A stretch of DNA of 52,878 nucleotides from positions 1-52,878 of the forward strand of contig CANSSG010000022.1 in NCBI GenBank assembly GCA_947649615.1, given 5' to 3'. Made by a program: the position numbers and the translations under genes. Shown here piece by piece: positions 8,329 through 16,719 of this stretch (its first letter is position 1; each line of letters begins with the position of its first letter). The stretch is from an uncultured Clostridia bacterium. GTDB taxonomy: Bacteria; Bacillota; Clostridia; Oscillospirales; Oscillospiraceae. The notes beneath the pieces are model-generated. The model searched no databases, was not told the origin of the DNA, and saw nothing but the letters and a program-made list of their open reading frames with translations.

Positions 8329-8607
8329 TTGTTGGATTTTTCCATTGAAAACTATCGGCTCCCTCAAAATACGCCGCAACAAATTTTACATGACGGTGAT
8401 TGCTTGGACTTGGGAGGGCGAAGAATAACGGTTGTTCATACTCCTGGCCATTCCCCCGACCATTGCTGCTTCTATGAACCGGAGCGGAGATACCTATATT
8501 CCGGCGACTTGATATATAGCGGCTGCCTTGACGCATTTTATCCCACGACAGACCCGCAGCTTTTTTGGCAGTCTGTTAAAAAAATCCAGCAGTTGGACAT
8601 AATTTGA
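8329..8607 (+). pseudogene. Fragment of a metallo-beta-lactamase-fold hydrolase
   Basis: The 92-codon frame encodes the middle of an MBL-fold protein: a strand ending TVVHTPGHSPDH, the usual third metal-ligand region, and YLYSGDLIY, which carries the bridging Asp. The N-terminal HxHxDH metal site and the C-terminal region are absent. A TGA lies two codons before the TTG start and there is no ribosome binding site. It sits between two terminators, so it is most likely a decayed remnant. A small expressed protein cannot be excluded, but without HxHxDH it would lack half of the metal centre. Confidence 0.75.
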
Positions 8608-8611
8608 TTAC

Positions 8612-8643
8612 AGCGGTCACGCCCTCCGGCATGACCGCTTTTT
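8612..8643 (+). terminator. Terminator after the MBL fragment
   Basis: AGCGGTCA/TGACCGCT plus an inner GCC/GGC pair form a hairpin followed by TTTT. Confidence 0.7.
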
Positions 8644-8743
8644 CAATCAATAGGCTTGTGGCCCACCAGCGCGCCGCCCTCCCTCCACTTCCAACAGGTA
8701 TTGTACTCCTACAAGGGTAAATGTTAAGCTTTAAGCGTTCCTA

Positions 8744-8772
8744 TTGACACCGGCATAACTTTCCAGTATAAT
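8744..8772 (+). promoter_or_regulatory. Perfect SigmaA promoter of the FIST operon
   Basis: TTGACA (8744-8749), exactly 17 bases, TATAAT (8767-8772): both boxes match consensus. Transcription should begin near 8779, giving a short leader to the GTG start at 8808. Confidence 0.85.
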
Positions 8773-8807
8773 AGTAAGTTGATAAAAATCAGAAGGGAGC
8801 AACCGAA

Positions 8808-9863
8808 GTGAAGCAGTTTTTTGGTATGAATCAAAGGGGCGACTTGGCGGCTGCGGTTCAGGGCCTTCACCGTCCCGAATTTATCATGCTGCTGTCTAAT
8901 GACGCTCAATTCGAAGCGCATGTCAACGAACTTGAAAAACGCTTTCCCGGCGTCCCCAGCATCGGGTGTATTGGCATGAGTTATCAAACGGGAATCGTGG
9001 AAAATGGCGTGGGCGTGATTGCTTTTACAGACGGCGTCAGCGCCGCCGCAAACGTTTTAGAGCAGGTCTCCACCATGCCGGTTAAATATATCCGCCGCCT
9101 GGAAAAGGATATCCAGCAGGTGGGCGGCGGTAGCCGCAATACCGTGTGCATCGACTTCTGCACCGGCAACGACGCCTGCGTCCTCACCACCATGTACACC
9201 GTCCTCCAACAGCGGGGCATCTCCCTGGTGGGCGGCACCGGCGGCGAGGGAAGGGTCTCCGCCAATGGAAGAGTTTACCAGGACGCGGTTGTCTACGGCA
9301 TCGTACGCAACCTGAATGGCCGCGTGAAAACCTACAAGGAAAATATTTACCACCAGTTGGGCGATTACCGCTTTATCGCTTCCAATACCGACCGGTCAAA
9401 CTACATACTTGGCGCGCTCAACGGCAAGCCCGCCAAGCAGGTCTATAAGAGCATCCTCCATGTTTCCGATGAGGAAATCCTTACCCGTACTTTCCAGAAT
9501 CCCTTCGGCAAAGTCAATGGCGACGATACCTGCATTATTTCAATTAAAGAGGTCAATGGCAACGCCCTCGCCTGCTTCCGCCAGGTGAATGACTCCGATG
9601 TGCTCATCCTGTTGGAGCTGGGAGATTATCAGGCCATTGTGCGGGAGACCATCCAGCAGATATGTCAGGACTTCCCGCGCCGTTCCGCTATTTTTTCCGT
9701 TAACTGCCTGTTCCGGTACAAACTGTTCTCGGAGCATAACTATATGCAGGCATATCTGCGGGACATGGCCGCGCTGGGCTGTCACGCCGGCTTTATCGGA
9801 TATGGCGAGCACTATAACAACCGGTTCGTCAATCAGTCCATGACCTGCGTGGTATTTGAATAA
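8808..9863 (+). CDS. FIST-domain sensory protein
   Basis: FIST domains are sensory modules thought to bind small ligands such as amino acids. This 351-residue protein has the FIST N part (SIGCIGMSY near residue 51, then GVGVIAF, and GGTGGEG near 145) and the FIST C part ending GFIGYGEHYNN followed by NQSMTCVVFE, the usual family ending. No signal peptide or membrane segment is seen, so it should be cytoplasmic. It starts with GTG, supported by AAGGGAG at 8793-8799. The next gene, a soluble methyl-accepting protein, begins 12 bases after its stop, so the pair may act as a separate sensor and signalling module. The ligand is unknown. Confidence 0.85.
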   Translation: MKQFFGMNQRGDLAAAVQGLHRPEFIMLLSNDAQFEAHVNELEKRFPGVPSIGCIGMSYQTGIVENGVGVIAFTDGVSAAANVLEQVSTMPVKYIRRLEKDIQQVGGGSRNTVCIDFCTGNDACVLTTMYTVLQQRGISLVGGTGGEGRVSANGRVYQDAVVYGIVRNLNGRVKTYKENIYHQLGDYRFIASNTDRSNYILGALNGKPAKQVYKSILHVSDEEILTRTFQNPFGKVNGDDTCIISIKEVNGNALACFRQVNDSDVLILLELGDYQAIVRETIQQICQDFPRRSAIFSVNCLFRYKLFSEHNYMQAYLRDMAALGCHAGFIGYGEHYNNRFVNQSMTCVVFE

Positions 9864-9875
9864 GGGGGCTTGAAG

Positions 9876-10814
9876 ATGTTATTTGCAGGAAAAGGCCGGA
9901 AAAAGCCGGTACAGGAAGAAAAAAGCCTCGCCCCTATCGTCCATATGGCAGGCAGCTTGCAGGCATACCAGAAGGAGTTGGTGCAGAAGGAAGTTGCGTC
10001 CCTCTGGGAATTGAGCATGGTGGGAAACTCCTTCTCCGGCGTACTGGAAGGTACCAACCGGTTTCAGGCAAAGCTTCAGGAATTGGGGGACTCCTTCTCC
10101 AACATCAATATGACCGCAGAGCAGTTTGACCAGGTCCGCGCCGAGATTGCCCAAAATGTGGCGGATGCACAGGGCCAGATGGAAGAGTTGGGCCATACCT
10201 CGGAGCAAGTACAGCGTTCTTATGAGGAAATGGCTGGGACGTTTGCCCTGTTGGAGTCCGCCATTAAGGAGATTCAGCAGTGCATGGGCAAAATCGTCGC
10301 CATCGCCGACCAAACCAATATTCTGGCTATTAACGCGTCTATTGAAGCCGCACGGGCTGGCGCCGAGGGCCGGGGCTTCGCGGTGGTCGCCGCACAGGTG
10401 AAAGAGTTGGCGAAGGAAATCAAAGTGCTGGCCAACGAGGTGGACTCCGGCATCAGCGATGTGGAAAGCAGCGCGGGCCAGCTTAGCAGCAGTATTTCCT
10501 CATCCCAGCAAACCCTCGGGCAAGGCGTCGGCATTGTGGAGCAGACTACGGATAGCTTCCATAAAATCACGGAAGCCGCCGAGGGCGCGGTGGCCGTGCA
10601 GAAGGAGATTTCCAGCGTAATCAGCGGTTCTCAGCAGGACTTGCAGTCCATTTGCCAGTTCTTTGACCAGATTAAGGACCAGTATCAGGAGGTCGTGCGG
10701 CATATTGACGCAGCCAGCCGCTTGGGTACTACTAAGAGCGCCATGTTTGAGGATATGGACAATATGATTGCGCAGATTCCGCCGCTGGTGAAGGATTTTG
10801 AAGCCGGGCAGTAA
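9876..10814 (+). CDS. Soluble methyl-accepting chemotaxis-type signalling protein
   Basis: Transmits a signal through a long antiparallel coiled coil to a CheA/CheW-type kinase complex. The 312 residues contain no transmembrane or HAMP segment. The conserved hairpin tip reads [17 protein letters not shown] then [13 protein letters not shown], close to the universal MCP tip. The first 40 residues are basic and unlike known sensor domains. A TTG at 9870 is possible, but the ATG at 9876 lies 6 bases after AAGGGGG and is preferred. It follows the FIST gene and ends before a strong terminator. No che or flagellar genes are in the window, so its output may be chemotaxis elsewhere in the genome or another process. 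Confidence 0.88.
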   Translation: MLFAGKGRKKPVQEEKSLAPIVHMAGSLQAYQKELVQKEVASLWELSMVGNSFSGVLEGTNRFQAKLQELGDSFSNINMTAEQFDQVRAEIAQNVADAQGQMEELGHTSEQVQRSYEEMAGTFALLESAIKEIQQCMGKIVAIADQTNILAINASIEAARAGAEGRGFAVVAAQVKELAKEIKVLANEVDSGISDVESSAGQLSSSISSSQQTLGQGVGIVEQTTDSFHKITEAAEGAVAVQKEISSVISGSQQDLQSICQFFDQIKDQYQEVVRHIDAASRLGTTKSAMFEDMDNMIAQIPPLVKDFEAGQ

Positions 10815-10835
10815 ATGCAGATTTCTCTTAATACC

Positions 10836-10879
10836 AAAAGCACCGCACAATTCCCAACGGAATTGTGCGGTGCTTTTTT
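10836..10879. terminator. Strong bidirectional terminator
   Basis: A 19-base stem (10836-10854 with 10859-10877), a 4-base loop and A and T tracts on either side lie between the convergent methyl-accepting and HAD genes. Confidence 0.9.
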
Positions 10880-10890
10880 GATGCGCGGGG

Positions 10891-11514
10891 TTACGGCTGG
10901 TTTTCGGCCACGGGAATCCCTGCGGCGGATAGGGTGCGTCGCAGACGGGCCATATCTCCGTCAAATACCGTGCCTCGCAGGCCTGCGTATAGGGCGCTCT
11001 CCACGTTGCCGTTGTTGTCGTCTATGAAGAAGCACTCCTCTGCCGTCAAGGAAAATTCTTCCAAAAGCAGCTCGAAAATTTCGTGCTGCGGCTTCAGCAA
11101 CTTGTAGAACCCGGAGACGATCTTGCCGTCGAATAGCTGGTTCCCGGGAATATGCCGGAAATATGCAGGCTGGCGGGTGGTGGCGTTGGAGAGAAGGTAT
11201 AATTTACAGCCAGCCGCTTTCAGTTCCGACAGCAGCTCCGGCATTCCCTCCATGGGGCGCAGCTCCAACTCCCACCAGGCCAGCAGACGGTCTGCGGCGG
11301 CGTGGAGACGGGGCGGGAGATTTGCCTTCATGGCTGCTGCCGCGTCCGCTTCACTGATGGTACCGCGGTCCAGGCGGACCCACTCTACTGAGCCGAAGAC
11401 TTCCCGCAGAAGCAGGGACTCGTCCTCTGGGGGGAGACACAGGTGGGAGATGATCTCCTTCGGGTTATAATGGACTAAGACGCCGCCCATGTCAAATATG
11501 ATGTTCTTTATCAC
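10891..11514 (-). CDS. HAD-family hydrolase (YihX-like)
   Basis: A 207-residue HAD superfamily protein, subfamily IA, probably a phosphatase of small phosphorylated metabolites. Motif I is FDMGGVLV; the second Asp of the usual DxD is replaced by Gly, as in the YihX-type subgroup. Motif II is LLSNAT, the motif III lysine is probably in FYKLLKPQHEIF, and motif IV is FFIDDNNGNV. The cap inserted after motif I is alpha-helical. It is the last gene of the ABC transporter operon, 11 bases after the permease stop, and ends at a strong terminator. Whether it acts on the transported compound cannot be told. Confidence 0.85.
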   Translation of the reverse strand: MIKNIIFDMGGVLVHYNPKEIISHLCLPPEDESLLLREVFGSVEWVRLDRGTISEADAAAAMKANLPPRLHAAADRLLAWWELELRPMEGMPELLSELKAAGCKLYLLSNATTRQPAYFRHIPGNQLFDGKIVSGFYKLLKPQHEIFELLLEEFSLTAEECFFIDDNNGNVESALYAGLRGTVFDGDMARLRRTLSAAGIPVAENQP

Positions 11515-11525
11515 GGCTTGTTACC

Positions 11526-13436
11526 TCATGGGTCTGTTTTCGGGGTGGGACGCTTTTTGAACCTGCTTTGGATGCGCTCCAAACGCTTCCGGCGGCGGTC
11601 CCTGATTTCCAGGCGCTCGCCTAGATCCCGGGCGCCTACGCCGTACACTAAGTACAAAATGATGCCGGAAACAATCATGATAAACACCGTGGACGCGCAG
11701 CGGCGGCCGGAGGCGTTGACGTTATAGCCGTATAGCCCCTCCTCTGCGCACATGGACTGGATGACCATGGCATAGGATGTGCCGTAAGAACTGGCGAAGG
11801 TGGCGGACATGTCGTACTCCGTAAACAGCGCGTTGAAGTTTAACGCAAATACCGCCAGGACCGAAGGCAGGATGATGGGCAGCTTTACCTTCAGGAATGT
11901 CGCCAGGCCGCTGGCTCCCAGGTTCCGGGCCGCGTCCTCCAATTCTTCGTCGATGGCGTAGAAGGCGGCTTTTATCATGCGCAGGGAGAAGGGCAGTTTA
12001 ACTACCGTGTACGCGATGATGATCAACAGACGGACATGCTCACCGTAATATAGATTGTTGCCGCCTACATACCATACATCCTCAGAGTTGAAGTACACGC
12101 GGTAGCTGTAACAAATCAGAATCGTGGGCAGAAGCCAGGGGAACAAAAGGCTGTATTCCAGCACCGTGCCGGATTTTTTGTTGCGGTTTTTGAATATGTA
12201 GTTGCAGGCCACCACCACAATCACGCAGGCCAGCGCCGCCGCAATGGCGGACAGGATGAAACTCAGCTTGATGCCGCCTAAAGTGGCTTCGTTGGCGAAC
12301 AGGCCGGATATAGACCCTTTCCGGGTCTTGTAGGTCCCCCGGCTGGTGAGATACTGGTAGTCCTCCGAGCCAAAGAAGTTCACCAGCGTCCAGCTTCCCA
12401 GGTCCAGCTTCTTCATCCGTATCGCGCCGTAGGTCTGGAAGGAGAAAATGATAATCATGATGACCGGAATCATGTAGATGATAAACAGCACGTACGCATA
12501 GATGTGCGCCAGGACGTTGGCTGCGGGATTGGTAATCTTCTGCTTTTGCAGCTTGGCCTTGGTCTTGGACACCGACAGGTAGTGGCCCTTCCGCTCGTAA
12601 GAGGAGAGAATGGTCAGCAGTATGATGGTGAACATAGCCAGAATCACCGACAGCAGCGCCGCGCGGGCTTGTGGAAACGCTTCGTCCGCCGTGGAGGAGC
12701 CGGCCAGGCGGACAATCTCCGGGTTGATGGAATCATAGCCCAGCAAGGTCGGCGCAGACATGGCGCACAGGCCCGTGATAAAGGTCATGACCGTCAGGGA
12801 AAACATGGTGGGAATCAAAGTGGGGAAAACCACCTTCCAGAGGACCTTGAAGGGCTTCGCCCCCATATTGCGGGCGGCCTCTACTGTGTTGTAGTCGATG
12901 CCCCGGATGGCGTTGCGCAGGAACAGCATATGGTTGCTGGTACAGGCAAAGGTCATCGTGAACAACACCGCGTTGAAGCCGGAAAACCAGTTGGCATCCA
13001 TCCCGGGAAAAGCGTTTACCAGCAGCGTGGTGAGAATGCCGTTGCTGTCGTACAGGAACAAATACCCGGTCACCAGTGCTACGCCGGAGTAAATCAGCGT
13101 GGTCATATAGCCCATGCGCAGAATCCCCGCGCCCTTGATGTCAAAATATTCCGTCAAAAGGACGATGGATACGCCGACGATGTTTACCGTCACTACCAGG
13201 CAGACGGCCAGCTTCAGGGAATTCCACACGTATGAACCCATGCTGCCCGCAAAGAAAAAGCGGATTACTGCCAGCGGGTCCCGCTCTCCGGATGCGTTAG
13301 CGGTGTTGAATATGCTCGCCAGCGTGTTCAGGCACGGCAGAAGCATGAAACCTAAAAATAAATAGGCAAAAAAGGCAAGGCCAAATACCTTTGCCAGCAG
13401 CTTCGGCCCAAAGCGTTCATGGCGGAGCCTCGTCAT
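11526..13436 (-). CDS. Fused ABC transporter permease (Fe3+/AfuB-FbpB type)
   Basis: Two binding-protein-dependent permease domains in one 636-residue chain, giving about 12 membrane segments and a complete importer channel. Each half has an EAA-loop signature for contact with the ATPase: EAARNMGAKPFKVLWKV in the first half and DAARNLGASGLATFLKV in the second. Fused permeases of this kind occur in iron(III) and related organic-anion importers. The gene overlaps the upstream methyltransferase by 4 bases and is part of the operon running from 16479 to 10891. The substrate is not certain; ferric iron, a phosphonate or a polyamine-like compound remain possible. Confidence 0.88.
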   Translation of the reverse strand: MTRLRHERFGPKLLAKVFGLAFFAYLFLGFMLLPCLNTLASIFNTANASGERDPLAVIRFFFAGSMGSYVWNSLKLAVCLVVTVNIVGVSIVLLTEYFDIKGAGILRMGYMTTLIYSGVALVTGYLFLYDSNGILTTLLVNAFPGMDANWFSGFNAVLFTMTFACTSNHMLFLRNAIRGIDYNTVEAARNMGAKPFKVLWKVVFPTLIPTMFSLTVMTFITGLCAMSAPTLLGYDSINPEIVRLAGSSTADEAFPQARAALLSVILAMFTIILLTILSSYERKGHYLSVSKTKAKLQKQKITNPAANVLAHIYAYVLFIIYMIPVIMIIIFSFQTYGAIRMKKLDLGSWTLVNFFGSEDYQYLTSRGTYKTRKGSISGLFANEATLGGIKLSFILSAIAAALACVIVVVACNYIFKNRNKKSGTVLEYSLLFPWLLPTILICYSYRVYFNSEDVWYVGGNNLYYGEHVRLLIIIAYTVVKLPFSLRMIKAAFYAIDEELEDAARNLGASGLATFLKVKLPIILPSVLAVFALNFNALFTEYDMSATFASSYGTSYAMVIQSMCAEEGLYGYNVNASGRRCASTVFIMIVSGIILYLVYGVGARDLGERLEIRDRRRKRLERIQSRFKKRPTPKTDP

Positions 13437-14053
13437 AGGCGCACCTCCTCAAGCTTTTGAAATAAATAATAGGCCCAAATCTTTAAGTCGGAGGGCAGCT
13501 CTTCCACAAAAGCGAACGCCGGACCCATGGCGGCGCGTAGTTCTTCCTCGTTGTGGGCGATGAAGTTGCGGTCGTAAGCCTGGCCGTCAATCTCGGCGAC
13601 GCTGCGTTCCTCCATTCTTCCGGTTCCATAGCGGACGGACGCCAGCAGGTATCCGCCGGGCTTCAACACCTCGGCCATCCTTTGGAAGGCCAGCGGCAAA
13701 TCCGGCGTCTCCACATGAACCAGTCCGGCTATGCAGATGATGCCGTCTACCACGCCTACTTGGGGATAGCCCTCCAGCATGTTGCCGCGGTAAAAGCTGA
13801 CGCCGGGGTTTTTCTCACGGGCGATCGCAAGGCTTCCGCCGCTGAAATCCAACCCCACCGGCACAAAGCCGCGCCTGCGCAGGCGGAAGCTTTCATACCC
13901 CGTACCGCAGCACAAATCCAAAACCCGCCCTCCGGCAGGAAGCAGGGCGCAAAAGCGGTCCATACATACCGGCTCCGCTTCATCAGCATAGCCCTTCTCC
14001 GCCCAGCGGGGGGCCGTCTTGTCATAAAACGCCTCACATCCTAAAACACTCAT
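13433..14053 (-). CDS. Class I SAM-dependent methyltransferase in the ABC operon
   Basis: A 206-residue Rossmann-fold methyltransferase. Motif I is VLDLCCGTGYES, the acidic end of strand 2 is VGLDFSGGSL, and post-I residues include GNMLEG and VVDGIICIAGLVHVE; LKPGGYLLAS follows as in the UbiE/Tam group. It overlaps the ATPase stop by 4 bases upstream and the permease start by 4 bases downstream, so it is translationally locked into the transporter operon. Its acceptor is unknown. It might modify the transported ligand or simply share regulation; the sequence does not decide. Confidence 0.85.
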   Translation of the reverse strand: MSVLGCEAFYDKTAPRWAEKGYADEAEPVCMDRFCALLPAGGRVLDLCCGTGYESFRLRRRGFVPVGLDFSGGSLAIAREKNPGVSFYRGNMLEGYPQVGVVDGIICIAGLVHVETPDLPLAFQRMAEVLKPGGYLLASVRYGTGRMEERSVAEIDGQAYDRNFIAHNEEELRAAMGPAFAFVEELPSDLKIWAYYLFQKLEEVRL

Positions 14054-15075
14054 TGCGCCCCCTCCGCCGGATAGGCCATCACGTCCTTGGGGTCCATTAC
14101 AACCTTTACCTTCTGTCCAGGCTCGTAGATGTTCACGCCATCGTTTTTCTCGATTACCTTGATGGTCTGGCTTCCTAAATTGATATAATACTTGATATAT
14201 AGTCCGTAATACTCCCGGCTCTCTACCGCGCCGTCCAACACCGCACAGCCGGGCTTGGGTTCTATGTTGACATGGATGCGCTCCAAACGGATGTAGTTGT
14301 GGGCGCGCACGTCTACGCTGCCTCCCGCCTGGTTCAGCGCACGGACTGTTTCATTGGACAGGCGGTTGATGTCGCCAATAAAGTTGCACACGAACTCCGT
14401 TTGCGAATGGTTGTAGACCTCGTTGGGCGTACCGGTCTGTTCAATGACGCCTTTGTTGAATACCGCGATGCGGTCGGAGAGGGTCAGCGCCTCTTCCTGG
14501 TCGTGGGTGACGTAAATCGTGGTGATGCCGAAGTCCTTCTGCATCTTTTTCAGCTCGTTGCGGAGCTGGACGCGAAGCTTCGCATCCAGGTTGGACAAAG
14601 GCTCGTCCATACAGATGATCGCAGGGCTTGTCACTAAGGCACGGGCTATGGCTACGCGCTGCTGCTGCCCGCCGGAAAGCTGGCTCACCGCTTTGGCAAG
14701 CTGCTCGCTGCTGAGGTCCACCTTTTGGGCAATATCCCGGACCTTTTGGTCAATTTCCTTCTTTTTCAGCTTCTTCAGCTTCAGGCCAAATGCAATGTTG
14801 TCATACACCGTCATGGTGGGGAACAGCGCGTAGGACTGGAACACAATGCCAATGTTTCTCTCCTCGATGGGGACATGGGTGATGTCCTTGTCCTTCACTA
14901 CCACCGAGCCGGACGCCGGCTCAATAAATCCGGTGAGCGTCCGCAGCGTCGTTGTCTTGCCGCAGCCGGAAGGGCCTAGGAAGGTAAAAAATTCCCCCTC
15001 CCTTACATGGACGTTGATGTTGTGCAGGGCTGTAAAATCGCCAAATTTGACGACAATGTCGTTGAGCCGAATCAT
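14050..15075 (-). CDS. ABC transporter ATPase (PotA/FbpC type)
   Basis: Energises the importer with two copies at the cytoplasmic face. The 341 residues show Walker [10 protein letters not shown] (34-42), signature LSGGQQQR, Walker [10 protein letters not shown], the D-loop NLDAKLR and the switch His in VTHDQEE. A C-terminal TOBE-like domain (roughly 240-341) is typical of the PotA/FbpC/MalK group. It lies 105 bases after the lipoprotein gene, separated by a large hairpin, and overlaps the methyltransferase by 4 bases. Confidence 0.93.
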   Translation of the reverse strand: MIRLNDIVVKFGDFTALHNINVHVREGEFFTFLGPSGCGKTTTLRTLTGFIEPASGSVVVKDKDITHVPIEERNIGIVFQSYALFPTMTVYDNIAFGLKLKKLKKKEIDQKVRDIAQKVDLSSEQLAKAVSQLSGGQQQRVAIARALVTSPAIICMDEPLSNLDAKLRVQLRNELKKMQKDFGITTIYVTHDQEEALTLSDRIAVFNKGVIEQTGTPNEVYNHSQTEFVCNFIGDINRLSNETVRALNQAGGSVDVRAHNYIRLERIHVNIEPKPGCAVLDGAVESREYYGLYIKYYINLGSQTIKVIEKNDGVNIYEPGQKVKVVMDPKDVMAYPAEGAQ

Positions 15076-15133
15076 AGACGCGCTCCCTCTCTCTCAATAT
15101 TTTATGGCCGGTTTGGGGATTTCACCTGTTAAA

Positions 15134-15167
15134 CCTGTGGCGAGCCGGAGGTCCGGCTCGCCACAGG
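15134..15167 (-). terminator. Intercistronic hairpin between lipoprotein and ATPase genes
   Basis: CCTGTGGCGAGCCGGA and its exact reverse complement are separated by two bases (15134-15149, 15152-15167). On the minus strand only TTT follows. It probably works as a partial terminator or 3' stabiliser that keeps binding-protein mRNA in excess over the transporter mRNA. Confidence 0.7.
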
Positions 15168-15180
15168 GGTGGGGTGTTTT

Positions 15181-16479
15181 TTACTCGGCGCTCTGGGTCA
15201 GCGTGGCCCAGTCCAAGTTGTCCCAATCAGGCTCGGATACCGCGCCGCTGGCGTCGGCCCAGTAGAAGCCCAGGTTGGTCATGATGTTGGTCCAGTCGCC
15301 GGAGTGGGCGGAGACGTACTCGGCATAGGTCATACCCGCGCCCTCTACCTGGCTCAGGGCAAAGTTCTTGAGGGTGTAAATCTCAGGTACGCCGTCGGGA
15401 TAGAGAATGCTGGCGGCGGCGGTGTTGCAGGGATAGGAGTCAAATTCCTCGCCCCAGGCCGCCTGCACGTCGGCGGAACCAAACCACTCGGCAAAGGCCT
15501 TGACAGCGGCGGTCTCTTCCTCGGAACGGCCGGCCTTGTCCAGGATGCCGATGTACTCGGCAATATAGTAGGTGCCGTCCTTGATATCTACCAGCGCCCA
15601 GTTCTCAGGCTCCAGCGCGCCGCGCAGGGGATTCTCGGAACTTTCAGCGGCGGCGTCGATCTTGCCGTACAAGGAGGAGGAGTAGAAAGTGGATACCTGG
15701 ACGTCACCCTTGTTCAAGGGGTCAAAACCGTACTTGTAGTCATCGCCGCCGCTCTTGCCCTCGGCGCAGTACTTCCAAAGCGTCTTCCAGCCGTCTACGG
15801 AAATACCGCCGGCGGGAGAGGCAGGGTCTACAAAGGCGTACAGCATAGCGGAGTTGATGTTGGCGTTTGTGGTGCCGCCTACCTTGTTCTGGCGGTACCA
15901 GGTGTAGCCGCAGTCCACGATGTCGGCCCAGTGGTCGAAGTGAAGCTCCGTGCCGTTGGTACCCAGCTCATCGTTGCGGTAGAGCATCAGCACGTTCTGG
16001 ATGACCAGGCCATAGGCTTGGCCGGGATAGACGTACTCGCCCACGTCGCCGGACCAGGTGGGCGTCCAGTCGATCAGCTTCAGGTTCTCATACTCGCCGC
16101 CCACCACTTGGCTCCAGCGGGTCTCGTTCAGGCCGAACAGGATGTCGCCGTCCTTGTTCTCATTGGCCGCCTGAATGGCGGCGGTATCGCCGGAAATGAC
16201 AGAGTTGTCGTCAATGGAAATGTTGAAGCCGGCGTCACGGGCTTCGTTGATGAGCCATGTGGTACGTTCGGTGGAATTGGAGTTGGAATAAATGCGGATG
16301 GTGTAGTCAGAATAGTCCGCACCGGCATCTGGCTCCACATCAGGGGTCTTGTCCTCGGGCGCGGGTTCCGATCCTGCGGGGGGCGCGTCCTCTGCGGGGG
16401 GATCGCTCTTGCTGCCGCAAGCCGCCAGAGCCAGTACCATCATCAGCGCCAGCAGAATAGCAAGTGTTCTTTTCATCAT
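15181..16479 (-). CDS. ABC transporter solute-binding lipoprotein (family 1, Fe3+-type)
   Basis: Captures the ligand outside the cell and delivers it to the permease. The 432 residues begin with a lipoprotein signal peptide whose lipobox is ALAAC (Cys21), followed by a low-complexity Pro/Glu/Asp linker to about residue 55 and a two-lobe binding domain (IRIYSNSNSTE... through SADVQAAWGEE...) like AfuA/FbpA-type proteins. AAGGAG lies 5 bases before the first ATG and 8 before the second (16476), so translation may start at either. It heads the operon with ATPase, methyltransferase, permease and HAD genes. The antisense strand stays open across the whole gene because the codons TTA, CTA and TCA are absent, a sign of strong codon bias and high expression. 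Confidence 0.9.
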   Translation of the reverse strand: MMKRTLAILLALMMVLALAACGSKSDPPAEDAPPAGSEPAPEDKTPDVEPDAGADYSDYTIRIYSNSNSTERTTWLINEARDAGFNISIDDNSVISGDTAAIQAANENKDGDILFGLNETRWSQVVGGEYENLKLIDWTPTWSGDVGEYVYPGQAYGLVIQNVLMLYRNDELGTNGTELHFDHWADIVDCGYTWYRQNKVGGTTNANINSAMLYAFVDPASPAGGISVDGWKTLWKYCAEGKSGGDDYKYGFDPLNKGDVQVSTFYSSSLYGKIDAAAESSENPLRGALEPENWALVDIKDGTYYIAEYIGILDKAGRSEEETAAVKAFAEWFGSADVQAAWGEEFDSYPCNTAAASILYPDGVPEIYTLKNFALSQVEGAGMTYAEYVSAHSGDWTNIMTNLGFYWADASGAVSEPDWDNLDWATLTQSAE

Positions 16480-16541
16480 GTTGTCTCCTTTTCATCAATT
16501 TATATTTGCGAATGCTTGCCGGGGTTATCTTCCATGATAGT

Positions 16542-16547
16542 ATTATA
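16542..16547 (-). promoter_or_regulatory. -10 box of the ABC operon
   Basis: TATAAT on the minus strand, 63 bases ahead of the lipoprotein start. The 17-base-spaced -35 position reads TTCCGC, a poor match, so the promoter may need an activator. Confidence 0.45.
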
Positions 16548-16584
16548 GATGGTTTTCCCCAAAAGCGGAATGGGACAATTCTGA

Positions 16585-16636
16585 GATTCTTGGGTGGATT
16601 CTGTCAGAAAAACCGTAGGTGTCAAAGAATCCGCCC
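16585..16636 (-). repeat. AGAATC repeats upstream of the ABC operon promoter
   Basis: GATTCT occurs at 16585-16590 and 16597-16602 on the plus strand, 12 bases apart, and the inverse AGAATC at 16626-16631. The second and third copies lie in an 11-base inverted repeat (16592-16602 with 16626-16636, one G-T pair). They are upstream of the -10 box and may be regulator sites. Confidence 0.35.
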
Positions 16637-16659
16637 TTCCCTTTGTTAAAGCTGCACAA

Positions 16660-16703
16660 AGCAGGAAACCACAGGTGCCTCATAACTCCTGCGGTTTCCT
16701 GCT
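16660..16703 (-). terminator. Hairpin after the C11 peptidase gene
   Basis: AGCAGGAAACC and GGTTTCCTGCT pair, with an inner CAGG/CCTG. It lies 16 bases after the peptidase stop. The following U tract is weak. Confidence 0.5.
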
Positions 16704-16719
16704 CTGCTTGTGTATATGC

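Noticed and set aside
15169-16548. A 459-codon plus-strand frame
   Set aside because: Antisense shadow of the ABC lipoprotein gene.
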